Positions 34,775-42,520 of a stretch of DNA of 64,000 nt are shown in pieces (positions within the stretch are counted from its first letter, which is position 1; each line of letters opens with the position of its first letter). Location of the stretch: assembly GCA_015482705.2 (NCBI GenBank), contig JADMLA020000040.1:186001-250000 (forward strand), read 5' to 3'. The notes beneath the pieces are model-generated. The model worked only from the letters and a program-made list of their open reading frames with translations. It was not told the origin of the DNA and searched no databases. The translations under genes and the position numbers were made by a program. This DNA comes from Prosthecochloris sp. (GTDB lineage Bacteria; Bacteroidota; Chlorobiia; Chlorobiales; Chlorobiaceae).

Positions 34775-36064
34775 TCATTTTTTCCTCAATTCAGAAAATA
34801 CAGCAATCGAATGTATGGGTTCTGTTTTCAATTGAGGAAGGTTGCCGAGTTTTTCGGCAAGTGCTGTAAGGTAGTTTTTTAAAGAAAGGTTTTTTGGCAG
34901 GCCCATTTTTTTATGCAACCGGTATCGGAGGCTTTCCATGCCGCGTTTCGAGATTGCATAGCAGCTGGCTATCTCTGTTGTCGTATAATTGAGTTTGATC
35001 AACAGGCAAACTTTTATGTCCCTGTTATTGAGGTTCGGATGTTTTTTATGAAGCAGAGAGAGAAACTCCGAGTCGGTCGAGGTAAGCGGAAAATTTGTTT
35101 TTTTCTGGTTTTTCTCGGACTCGATAAGTTTTTCACATATGTCCAGTATCTGTATTTTGTGTCGGTCGTCGATAGCGAGGTTTGCAACGTTGTGCATGAT
35201 TTTCCAGAGTTCGGGCTTACGGCTTTTCAGCATTGTTTCGATTGCACGGTACTGGTTTCTTCTGAGCGAAAGTGTTTCTTCAAGTGCTGATTTTTCTTTT
35301 TTGAACTCCGACAAAAGCCGTTTTTTATCGCTTTCGATGGTTGAAATCATGGAATTGATCATATCTGCTTTCTCTCTCTTTCCGCTTTCGAGCTGTAGCT
35401 TTTTCTTTTTGTAGCGTTCGGTTCGTTCGATAAGATCTTTTTGCAGAAAAGACAGGGCACTGAAAAAAGGATAAAGATCGTGCCGGGAGTGAGGTGCCGG
35501 AATTGACGAGTTCAACATATTCAGCCAGCCGATTCGTGCAGTTGTTGCAAGAAATGTTTTTTTCAGCTCTTCATACTCTCCGCTGTCATTGGTGTTTGAG
35601 GATGGATCTCTACCTCCTATCACATCGAGAATGATACGCATCGCCTGGTTGTAGTTTTCTGCGAAAAGAACCTTCAAGCATGAGGGGAGTATTGCCTGGA
35701 TGATTTCCGCCGTGTTCCTGAACTCCTGTGTGGTGTTGTAGAATACGACGCAGGTGAGTGGTGGTGATGGATTGTAGAGAAAATCTACGATACCCTGTTT
35801 GTAAGCATACGTTATTTCCTTTACATGCTTCAGGTTCCAGATGAGGTAGGCTGGTTTGTTTTCCAGGTTGGAGTCTTCGAGGACCTTTTTGACGAGATCT
35901 CCTTCGAACGTTTCGAGCACTACCGGTTTGGCCGAGTCAACCCAGGCATAGAGAATATTTCGGCCTATTCTTCTAATGCAGGTCGCGTAGAGTTTTTTCG
36001 GGTTGTGAAAGATCCAGCGATGATTTGATACGATCTCTTCCCCCGAAACCATGCAACGTTCCAT
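34775..36064 (-). CDS. Coiled-coil LuxR-type HTH regulator, divergent tandem paralogue R2
   Basis: 429 residues, the longest and most divergent of the array. N-terminus MERCMVSGEEIVSNHRW keeps Cys4 and Trp17. The N-terminal domain has LIWNLKHVKEITYAYKQ and the later NYNQAMRIILDVIGG. The coiled coil is strongly basic. The HTH carries LNNRDIKVCLLIKLNYTTTE and ISKRGMESLRYRLHKKMGL. About 20 extra residues follow the point where the paralogues end. It is 146 bases after R1 and 114 before R3, the widest gaps of the array, so it may have its own promoter. Confidence 0.73.
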   Translation of the reverse strand: MERCMVSGEEIVSNHRWIFHNPKKLYATCIRRIGRNILYAWVDSAKPVVLETFEGDLVKKVLEDSNLENKPAYLIWNLKHVKEITYAYKQGIVDFLYNPSPPLTCVVFYNTTQEFRNTAEIIQAILPSCLKVLFAENYNQAMRIILDVIGGRDPSSNTNDSGEYEELKKTFLATTARIGWLNMLNSSIPAPHSRHDLYPFFSALSFLQKDLIERTERYKKKKLQLESGKREKADMINSMISTIESDKKRLLSEFKKEKSALEETLSLRRNQYRAIETMLKSRKPELWKIMHNVANLAIDDRHKIQILDICEKLIESEKNQKKTNFPLTSTDSEFLSLLHKKHPNLNNRDIKVCLLIKLNYTTTEIASCYAISKRGMESLRYRLHKKMGLPKNLSLKNYLTALAEKLGNLPQLKTEPIHSIAVFSELRKK

Positions 36065-36132
36065 AGCCTCTGTGTTTTCCTTTCAGGTTTATTATGCCTC
36101 TTAAGGATCGCTTGTTATGCAACAATTGCAAT

Positions 36133-36163
36133 ATACTGCACTTCTGCCTTATTTGTGCAGTAT
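36133..36163. promoter_or_regulatory. perfect inverted repeat upstream of R2
   Basis: ATACTGCAC (36133-36141) and GTGCAGTAT (36155-36163) form a perfect 9-bp inverted repeat with a 13-base loop in the R1-R2 spacer, about 70 bases before the R2 start. No T-run follows on the minus strand, so it is not a simple terminator of R1. A TGCAA/TTGCA mini-dyad lies next to it at about 36118-36130. It may be an operator or a leader hairpin. Confidence 0.45.
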
Positions 36164-36210
36164 TTCCTTTGTTGGGGGGCAAGCTGCAAAAGCAGCCGGT
36201 CGGAAGTCAA

Positions 36211-37440
36211 TCAGTGTATCAGGGTCGCTAGGTCCGTTAAATACCCTTTCAGAGACTGGTGCTTCGTCAATCCGATTTTTTTATGCATCCGGTATCGGAT
36301 ACTTTCCATCCCACGAGTCGAGATCCCGACGGAACGCGCAATGTCCCGGGTATTGTAGTTCAGCTTGATCAACAGGCAGATGCGAAGTTCTCTCTGGTTG
36401 AGGTTCGGGTGTTTTCTCTGAAGCTTCGAAAGAAATTCGGAATCTGTCGTTGTGAGTTCGATGTTGAGCCTTTTTTCTATCATCTCCGTATCGATCATCT
36501 TCCTGCAGTTTTCGATCATAGCGCTTTTTTTCATATGATCGATATCCAGCACGCTGATCATGTCGAGCAGTTCCCGAAGTGATGATGTTTTTTCGGCAAT
36601 AGCGGTCGATATTCTCGTAAGTTCCATCTCCTGAGTGGCGATTCTTGCCGTAAGTGATGATTTCTCTTTTTCCAGTTGGCTCTTGAGTTTTTTGTATAAC
36701 TCTTTCTGGGCGTTGAGCAGAATGTTTTTTTCAGAAAGCGTTTTTTCACTTTCCCTTTCTATTTGCTCGAGCTCCTGCTCTTTTTCCTTTATGTTTTCCC
36801 GCAAGTCATTCTGGAGATTTTCAATGGCTTTGAAAAACGGGAAGAGTTTGTCATCGCGGGATGGAAGGTTTATGCCCTGATCCATCATGTTCAACCAGGA
36901 AAGCCTGCCGAGAAAAGCGAGGAACTCTCGTTTCTGGTGCTCGTATTTTTCCTCTTCTTTGCTGTTATGATTTTCCTTGACGGGTTGACCTTTTTTCCAC
37001 TCAATCGCAGTATTGACGGCATCAGTGTAGCTATGTCTGATAAGTACCGGCAGATCTTCGGGAGCCATTGCGGAAAGAGTTTCCGCCATTGTAAGAAACG
37101 CCGGTTCCACATTGTAGAGAACCACTATTCCGAATGTGATCGAAGGATTATAGACAAGGTCGGCGACCTGTTTTTTATAGGTGAGAGTCATATCGGCAAT
37201 GTGTTTCATATCCCATATGAGGCAGACCGGTTTATCTTCGATATTCGAATCGTGCAGGGCAGAGTGTACGATGTCGATGTCGATGGATTCCAGTGAAATA
37301 TCGTGATCTGTATCGATGTTGTACAGTAGAATATCTTCACCGAGTAGTTTGATGACTTTGTCGTATCCGTTGTTGTTATTGACAGCTCTCCAGTTTCGGT
37401 TTGCTGTAATTGGCAGATTTGTTACGGTACAGGTACTCAT
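36211..37440 (-). CDS. Coiled-coil LuxR-type HTH regulator, tandem paralogue R1
   Basis: 409 residues, first gene of the five-gene array. Residues 1-17 hold the signature MSTCTVTNLPITANRNW. Residues about 27-150 form an alternating strand/helix domain with LIWDMKHIADMTLTYKK, VVLYNVEPAF and SYTDAVNTAIEWKKG, a pattern that recalls STAS/SpoIIAA-like folds (inference). About 178-215 hold the shared RLSWLNMM and PFFKAIENLQ, about 215-300 a coiled coil, and 347-391 the LuxR-type HTH (LNQRELRICLLIKLNYNTRD). It is divergent from the phosphatase gene across a 265-base AT-rich spacer. Confidence 0.77.
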   Translation of the reverse strand: MSTCTVTNLPITANRNWRAVNNNNGYDKVIKLLGEDILLYNIDTDHDISLESIDIDIVHSALHDSNIEDKPVCLIWDMKHIADMTLTYKKQVADLVYNPSITFGIVVLYNVEPAFLTMAETLSAMAPEDLPVLIRHSYTDAVNTAIEWKKGQPVKENHNSKEEEKYEHQKREFLAFLGRLSWLNMMDQGINLPSRDDKLFPFFKAIENLQNDLRENIKEKEQELEQIERESEKTLSEKNILLNAQKELYKKLKSQLEKEKSSLTARIATQEMELTRISTAIAEKTSSLRELLDMISVLDIDHMKKSAMIENCRKMIDTEMIEKRLNIELTTTDSEFLSKLQRKHPNLNQRELRICLLIKLNYNTRDIARSVGISTRGMESIRYRMHKKIGLTKHQSLKGYLTDLATLIH

Positions 37441-37459
37441 GATAATAAAGCTCTAATTG

Positions 37460-37471
37460 TTTACGCGTAAA
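37460..37471. promoter_or_regulatory. perfect 12-bp palindrome before R1
   Basis: TTTACGCGTAAA is a perfect palindrome starting 20 bases before the R1 ATG, inside an AT-rich spacer. With the -10 candidate at 37495-37500 it would lie just downstream of the transcription start, a usual place for a repressor site. Chance palindromes of this length occur a few times in a window of this size. Confidence 0.35.
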
Positions 37472-37494
37472 GTACTGAGTGATGTATTATTTTT

Positions 37495-37500
37495 ATTATA
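37495..37500 (-). promoter_or_regulatory. possible -10 box for the R1-R5 array
   Basis: TATAAT on the minus strand, 55 bases before the R1 start, in a stretch of very high AT content. The -35 region 17 bases away (TTAAAA) is weak. It is the best promoter candidate for the regulator array. Confidence 0.35.
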
Positions 37501-37705
37501 AGATATTTTTTTGGCTTTTTTAAAGAAAAAAAGCGTGAAATACACGTCAACACGTCATAATTGCGAAGTGGGTTCATTTTTTACATGCCTGAAAGGTTGC
37601 AATAGAAGTCGATTGATGATTCGATGCCGATGCATGGGATATGGTGGTGAGGGCTTATATTCGTTGTAATGGAGGATTATTTCGGTATGGATCAATCGTT
37701 GAGAG

Positions 37706-38188
37706 ATGAAGCGCTCATTACTTTTTGTCTGTTATGAGAACATATGCCGGTCACCTATGGCAGAGGGGATTTTTGCAAAAATGATCGCCGAGCGTGAGCA
37801 CGGGGATTTTTTTGACGTAGAGTCAGCTGGTACGGTATGTTTTCAGAAAGGAGAGCCGCCTGATAGTCGGGCCATCGAGATAGCGCTCGAGCATGGTGTA
37901 ACTATCGCCGATAAAAGGGCTTGCTGTATACGAGACCTCGAGTTGGGACTCTATACGAGGATATATGCCATGGATGGACAAAATTACCATGATACTATTC
38001 GCTGCAGTACTTCACAGAGAACGCTTCTTCCAGTGTCAATGGTGACCGATTATCTTTCTGATCCAGATACTGTAGCAATAGAGGATCCATACTATGGGAC
38101 GAAAAAGGATTTTTTGAAAGTGTTTCAGCAGCTTGAAGAAGCGCTGGTAAACATTTACGACGAACTACTGAGGCAGTCTGACCTTTGA
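37706..38188 (+). CDS. Low-molecular-weight protein-tyrosine phosphatase
   Basis: 160 residues. The P-loop CYENICRS (Cys9 to Arg15, the CX5R signature) is followed by PMAEGIF, and the general-acid loop EDPYYG lies near residue 130, both as in the low-molecular-weight PTP family. Members dephosphorylate tyrosine kinases of envelope polysaccharide systems or arginine-phosphorylated proteins. No partner kinase is adjacent. It is divergent from the regulator array and 19 bases before the lipid kinase gene. Confidence 0.92.
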   Translation: MKRSLLFVCYENICRSPMAEGIFAKMIAEREHGDFFDVESAGTVCFQKGEPPDSRAIEIALEHGVTIADKRACCIRDLELGLYTRIYAMDGQNYHDTIRCSTSQRTLLPVSMVTDYLSDPDTVAIEDPYYGTKKDFLKVFQQLEEALVNIYDELLRQSDL

Positions 38189-38207
38189 AAAGGCGGTTTC
38201 ATTCATT

Positions 38208-39116
38208 ATGACGGCATTGAAGAAGAAAACTACGTTTATCATAAATCCTGTCGCCAACAAAGGTCTTGCGGCAAGAAACGCGGATCTACTTCGTAATGCA
38301 GTGAGGTTACGGCGTGATGCGGTTGCTTACTACAGCGAATACCCTGGCCATGCCTTTGAGCTTGCCCGCAGGTCACTCGATCAAAGCAGAGCTGTGATTG
38401 CCTGTGGTGGAGATGGTACTGCACATGAAATCGCCAACGTTCTCGCTTTTTCGGATGTATGCCTCGGTATTCTTCCCTCAGGTTCGGCAAATGACTTCAT
38501 TAAATCACTCGAACATCGTTTCGGGCTCGATTATCCGATAGATGCATACATGACGGCCAACTCGGTTTCGGCCGATTTGGGAAGGGTGACAGGAGAGGGG
38601 CAATTCCACCGTTACTTTCTCAACTCTCTTGGAATGGGTTTGACCGGGAGAATCGCCCTGAGAGTCAAAAATACACGATGGATGAAGGGTGACGTTATTT
38701 ACCTCAATGCCCTGCTTTCTGTGCTCTTAGGTTATAAACCGCCAAAAATGCATATTAAGCTCATCACTCCGTATACATCCATAGAAATGGAGGAGTCGAT
38801 TTTTGCCTTCTCGGTCGGCAATGGCCGTATAGAAGGCGGGAAATTTCGTATCGCACCCGAGGCAGAAATCAACGATGGTCTTCTCGATGTATGCATCTTG
38901 AAGGCAGTGCCCAAAGCGAAATTTTTCAGCTATGCCTTGAAATATATACGGGGCACACAGATTTTCGATTCTCGGGTCATTTACGCAAAGGTTCGTGCAA
39001 TTGAGATCGAGATTTTTGAACCCGAAGTCATGCATATGGATGGTGAAGTGTTCGAAGACGTTCAAGGAAAAATCAGGATAGATAGTGTTCCTTCTTCCAT
39101 AAAAGTGCTTTGTTAA
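38208..39116 (+). CDS. Diacylglycerol/sphingosine kinase family lipid kinase
   Basis: 302 residues of the DagK/YegS family. It has the N-terminal FIINPVANKG, the ATP-binding ACGGDGTAHEIANVL and LPSGSANDF, and the C-terminal beta domain. Such enzymes phosphorylate a lipid hydroxyl at the inner membrane face. The lipid substrate cannot be told. Co-directional with the phosphatase and GlmU-like genes. Confidence 0.9.
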   Translation: MTALKKKTTFIINPVANKGLAARNADLLRNAVRLRRDAVAYYSEYPGHAFELARRSLDQSRAVIACGGDGTAHEIANVLAFSDVCLGILPSGSANDFIKSLEHRFGLDYPIDAYMTANSVSADLGRVTGEGQFHRYFLNSLGMGLTGRIALRVKNTRWMKGDVIYLNALLSVLLGYKPPKMHIKLITPYTSIEMEESIFAFSVGNGRIEGGKFRIAPEAEINDGLLDVCILKAVPKAKFFSYALKYIRGTQIFDSRVIYAKVRAIEIEIFEPEVMHMDGEVFEDVQGKIRIDSVPSSIKVLC

Positions 39117-39146
39117 GCCATAAGGCAGAACCCTCTGTTCATAGCT

Positions 39147-40400
39147 ATGCAGATCGTCATTTTTGAAGATGAAGTGGTTTATCGATTCGGACCGCTGGTG
39201 CATTTCAAGCCCGTTTACTGCCTGTCAACCGGCTGCAGAACCTTGTTGGAAAAGTTTCGTTTTCATCTTGGGGCCGGTGTTGTTTTTTCATGTCACTTTC
39301 GCTCGTATCTGAAACCTGTTTTTCGTGATCGCCTCCCTGTTTTTCAGCCCGAGAGTCATCAGGAAAGGGATCTTCTGTTGGTGAATGGACGGCTCATTTG
39401 TACCGAAAGGGTTGCATCGATAATTCGTGACAGTCCACCGGCTCCAGGTCAGTGCCTTGTTCAGGGCGATGATCTGCTTTTTGCAAGGACCGATGCCGGG
39501 AAAATTGCGAATCAGGATGGTTGGAGCCATGACGTTGTTGACTCACAACTGTTGGCTTCCGCGGCTGAGATAGTCACGATGGACGGTTTCAAACTGCTCC
39601 GCAACATTTGGGATCCGGTCGCGTGCCATCCCGAAGAGGTTGAACGTGAGGCCGGAACGCTCGAGCTGGGGAGAATCATGGGTGAGGTATCGTCACATGC
39701 TGTGCTGGAGAATCCTGAGAACATTTATATCGGTGAAGGGGCGCGGGTGAAGGCCGGGGCTGTTCTGGACGGACAGACCGGGTTTGTTTATGTGAGTCCA
39801 GGTGCTCTTGTCGAGCCCCGGGCTGTGCTTGCGGGAAATGTGTTTCTCGGTTGTTCGGCTGTTGTGAAAACAGGTGCGAATCTGCATTGCAACGTCAGTA
39901 TCGGCAAAGGGGCCAAAACAGGCGGAGAGATCGAGGATTCGATTGTCGAGCGATATGCGAACAAGCAGCATGACGGGTTTCTCGGCCACTCCTATATTTC
40001 GTCATGGTGTAATCTTGGGGCAGGGTCCAATACTTCGGATTTGAGGAACAATTACGGAAAGGTAAAAATAGTTCTCGATGGGCGGGAGATCGAAACCGGA
40101 GAGCAGTTTCTGGGGCTTTTAATGGGAGAGCATACCAAGTGTTCTATCAACTCGATGTTCAACACCGGGACGGTTGCCGGCACATCTGCAAATATTTTCG
40201 GTAGCGGTTTTCCGCCTAAAAATATACCTTCTTTTTCCTGGGGTGGTCCTGGAGAGGGATTTCAGCACTACGCGATGGATAAAGCTCTTGAAACGGCAAG
40301 GGTAGTGATGGCTCGAAGGAATATCACCATGAGTCCGGATTATGAAAAAATGTTTCGATACGTTGCCGCTATGGAACAAGGTAGAAAAGTTCGGCTCTGA
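39147..40400 (+). CDS. Alternative GlmU-like sugar nucleotidyltransferase/acyltransferase
   Basis: 417 residues with a degenerate N-terminal nucleotidyltransferase part and a C-terminal left-handed beta-helix: hexapeptide-like repeats from about residue 190 (YIGEGARVKAGAVLDG, YVSPGALVEPRAVLAG), then HSYISSWCNLGAGSNTSDLRNNYG. This arrangement matches the Bacteroidota/Chlorobiota protein thought to replace GlmU in UDP-GlcNAc synthesis. The role is known from the family rather than shown here. Confidence 0.82.
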   Translation: MQIVIFEDEVVYRFGPLVHFKPVYCLSTGCRTLLEKFRFHLGAGVVFSCHFRSYLKPVFRDRLPVFQPESHQERDLLLVNGRLICTERVASIIRDSPPAPGQCLVQGDDLLFARTDAGKIANQDGWSHDVVDSQLLASAAEIVTMDGFKLLRNIWDPVACHPEEVEREAGTLELGRIMGEVSSHAVLENPENIYIGEGARVKAGAVLDGQTGFVYVSPGALVEPRAVLAGNVFLGCSAVVKTGANLHCNVSIGKGAKTGGEIEDSIVERYANKQHDGFLGHSYISSWCNLGAGSNTSDLRNNYGKVKIVLDGREIETGEQFLGLLMGEHTKCSINSMFNTGTVAGTSANIFGSGFPPKNIPSFSWGGPGEGFQHYAMDKALETARVVMARRNITMSPDYEKMFRYVAAMEQGRKVRL

Positions 40401-40447
40401 CTTTTCACGAAGGGTTTACCAGAACATTTTTAACGCTAGCATTGTCA

Positions 40448-41011
40448 ATGATTCTTGTAATAGATAATTACGATTCGTTCACCTACAATCTTGTGCAATA
40501 TATGGGAGAGTTGGGGGCGATTGTCGAGGTGTATCGTAATGACGAGATCAGGGTCGAAGAAGTACGTGATCTCGGTCCCGAAAAAATTGTTATATCGCCA
40601 GGCCCCGGTACACCGCATGATGCCGGTATTTCGGTTCCACTCATCCGTGCTGTTCAGGGTGAAATACCGGTTTTAGGTGTCTGTCTCGGTCACCAGTCCA
40701 TAGGAGAAGCTCTGGGCGGTAGGGTCGTGCGGGCTGTTGATGTCATGCATGGTAAAACATCACGAATCCATCACGATGACGAGGGAATATTTGCCGGAGT
40801 CGAAAACCCTTTTATCGCAACCCGGTATCATTCTCTTATTGTCGAAAGAGAAAGTTTGCCGGAGGAGCTTTCAGTGAGGGCTTGGACGGAAGACGGAGTT
40901 ATTATGGGAATGGATTGCCGAGACAGACTTCTTTATGGTGTTCAATTTCATCCTGAGTCCATCATGACAAGCGAGGGAAAACATATAATCGGTAATTTTC
41001 TTGATCTTTGA
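40448..41011 (+). CDS. Anthranilate/aminodeoxychorismate synthase glutaminase subunit
   Basis: 187 residues from ATG 40448 (a TTG lies two codons earlier). Class I glutamine amidotransferase with the nucleophile in GVCLGHQSIGE, the PGPGTPHDAG oxyanion segment and the His/Glu of QFHPESIMT. It supplies ammonia for tryptophan (TrpG) or folate (PabA) synthesis. Many bacteria use one protein for both, and no partner subunit is adjacent, so trpG and pabA cannot be separated. Confidence 0.9.
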   Translation: MILVIDNYDSFTYNLVQYMGELGAIVEVYRNDEIRVEEVRDLGPEKIVISPGPGTPHDAGISVPLIRAVQGEIPVLGVCLGHQSIGEALGGRVVRAVDVMHGKTSRIHHDDEGIFAGVENPFIATRYHSLIVERESLPEELSVRAWTEDGVIMGMDCRDRLLYGVQFHPESIMTSEGKHIIGNFLDL

Positions 41012-41016
41012 AAAAC

Positions 41017-41754
41017 ATGCCTCCTTCTGGAAAAACACGGAATGTAAAACAAGCGAAAACACAGACGGTTCTTCCGCCGGATACGAAATACGCGAGTCAA
41101 ACCGATTTTGCAGGTGATGGGTGGAGGGTATTCAAAATCATGGCTGAATTTGTGAACGGGTTTGAAAAAATGTCCGATACAGGTCCGGCCGTGAGCGTTT
41201 TTGGATCAACACGGGTTGGGCCTGAACATATGGAATACCAGCTTGCCGAGAAAATGGGGGGGCTCCTTGCCGGGAAAGGGTTTTCAGTCATTACAGGTGG
41301 TGGTCCGGGTGTTATGGAGGCTGCCAACAAGGGGGCGCAACAAGCCGGTGGAGTGTCTGTCGGCTTCAACATCGAGCTTCCGCTTCAGCAGGCTCCCAAT
41401 GCTTTTATCGATCGTGAACGTTTGCTGACCTTTCAATACTTTTTTGTTCGCAAAGTGATGTTCCTGAAATATTCTCAGGCTTTTATCGTTCTTCCTGGGG
41501 GGTTCGGTACGATGGATGAGTTTTTTGAGGCGGCTACACTCATACAGACACAGAAAAGCAATCGCTTTCCTATAATATTGATGGGCGGCGATTACTGGCA
41601 TGATTATTATCGCTGGATGCAGGAAATGATGTTCAAAGAAAAAAGATTTATTGCAAAAAACGATCTGGATTTTATTTTTCTTGAGGATGATCCAGAAAAA
41701 GTCGTTGGGATTATCGAGGGTTTTTATCCGGAAGGTTACAAGTTGAATTTTTAA
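41017..41754 (+). CDS. LOG family Rossmann-fold protein (TIGR00730 type)
   Basis: 245 residues from ATG 41017 (a TTG at 41008 overlaps the previous stop). It has the LOG signatures GGGPGVMEAANKGA and LPGGFGTMDE. Characterised members hydrolyse nucleoside 5'-monophosphates, such as cytokinin ribosides, at the N-glycosidic bond. The N-terminal about 25 residues are basic and probably disordered. The bacterial role is uncertain. Confidence 0.88.
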   Translation: MPPSGKTRNVKQAKTQTVLPPDTKYASQTDFAGDGWRVFKIMAEFVNGFEKMSDTGPAVSVFGSTRVGPEHMEYQLAEKMGGLLAGKGFSVITGGGPGVMEAANKGAQQAGGVSVGFNIELPLQQAPNAFIDRERLLTFQYFFVRKVMFLKYSQAFIVLPGGFGTMDEFFEAATLIQTQKSNRFPIILMGGDYWHDYYRWMQEMMFKEKRFIAKNDLDFIFLEDDPEKVVGIIEGFYPEGYKLNF

Positions 41755-42175
41755 AGCCATCAGCTCTGAATGTTTTACAGTTTTCTTCCTTGAGATACCG
41801 CTCGTATCATCAGCAACTCTCTGCAATTTCACCGATGCATTCAGGTCTCCATCGATAAATGCAATGCCTTTTGACGATGTCTTCAATGGCATACGTGATG
41901 TTCCGTGCGGTAAGTGATGGGTGATATGTTGGTTGGGAGTGAATATGAACAGTGGATCTGGGTATAGGACAGCAAGGTGGATGCCGTTGCGGAACTTGTT
42001 CTTGTCGTATTGTTGTTTAACGATTGTTATCTTCGCGCGAAAACCTGTACTATGAATATGATCTCGGCAATGGGAATGAAATTTTTTTACAGTGCAAAAT
42101 TCTCCGGGATTGAGCGAGGATGAGTCGATGTAAAGCTTTCATGGTGTTATTTGAAAAACTTCAAGGGAATGTATA
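41755..42175. other. 421-base intergenic stretch without a recognised gene
   Basis: Between the LOG protein gene and the small HTH regulator. Short antisense frames in it look non-coding. AT-rich patches toward the right could hold the promoter of the regulator and the cytochrome c maturation genes. No terminator, tRNA or repeat was recognised. Confidence 0.45.
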
Positions 42176-42493
42176 GTGATTTTTCCGTGTGAAAAGGCCG
42201 TTTGGTACAATCTTCCCCAAATCAGGGCGGATATAGCGGCAGGATTGGTCAAAACAGGAATGACCCAGTCACAGGCTGCTAAAAAACTTGGTGTAACCCC
42301 GGCAGCTGTGTCTCAATACCTGAACAAAAAAAGGGGACAGCAGGCTGTTAAAAGCGAGTCATATCTTGAAGAGATAGACATAGCGGTAGAAAAAATACGT
42401 GATGGGGCCAGTACACAAGAACTGCAGTCAATTGTCTGTAACTGTTGCCAGATCATTACTGAGGAAAGAATGGGGGCGGAAAGCCTGTGTTAG
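42176..42493 (+). CDS. Small HTH regulator with a C-terminal cysteine cluster
   Basis: 105 residues starting at GTG 42176, with AAGGGA upstream. The N-terminal YNLPQIRADIAAGLVKTGMT followed by SQAAKKLGVTPAAVSQYLNKKRG is a XRE-like helix-turn-helix. The C-terminal VCNCC cluster resembles the Cys motif of a small group of regulators that probably bind a metal or Fe-S cluster. It lies 27 bases before resB. Control of the cytochrome c maturation operon is a reasonable inference from position only. Confidence 0.8.
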   Translation: MIFPCEKAVWYNLPQIRADIAAGLVKTGMTQSQAAKKLGVTPAAVSQYLNKKRGQQAVKSESYLEEIDIAVEKIRDGASTQELQSIVCNCCQIITEERMGAESLC

Positions 42494-42520
42494 AGAAAAT
42501 TTAATGGAGTAGAAAGGTAT

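Noticed and set aside
41284..41892. A 202-codon antisense frame across the LOG gene
   Set aside because: It is antisense to a well-supported gene, and its composition is that of a shadow frame.
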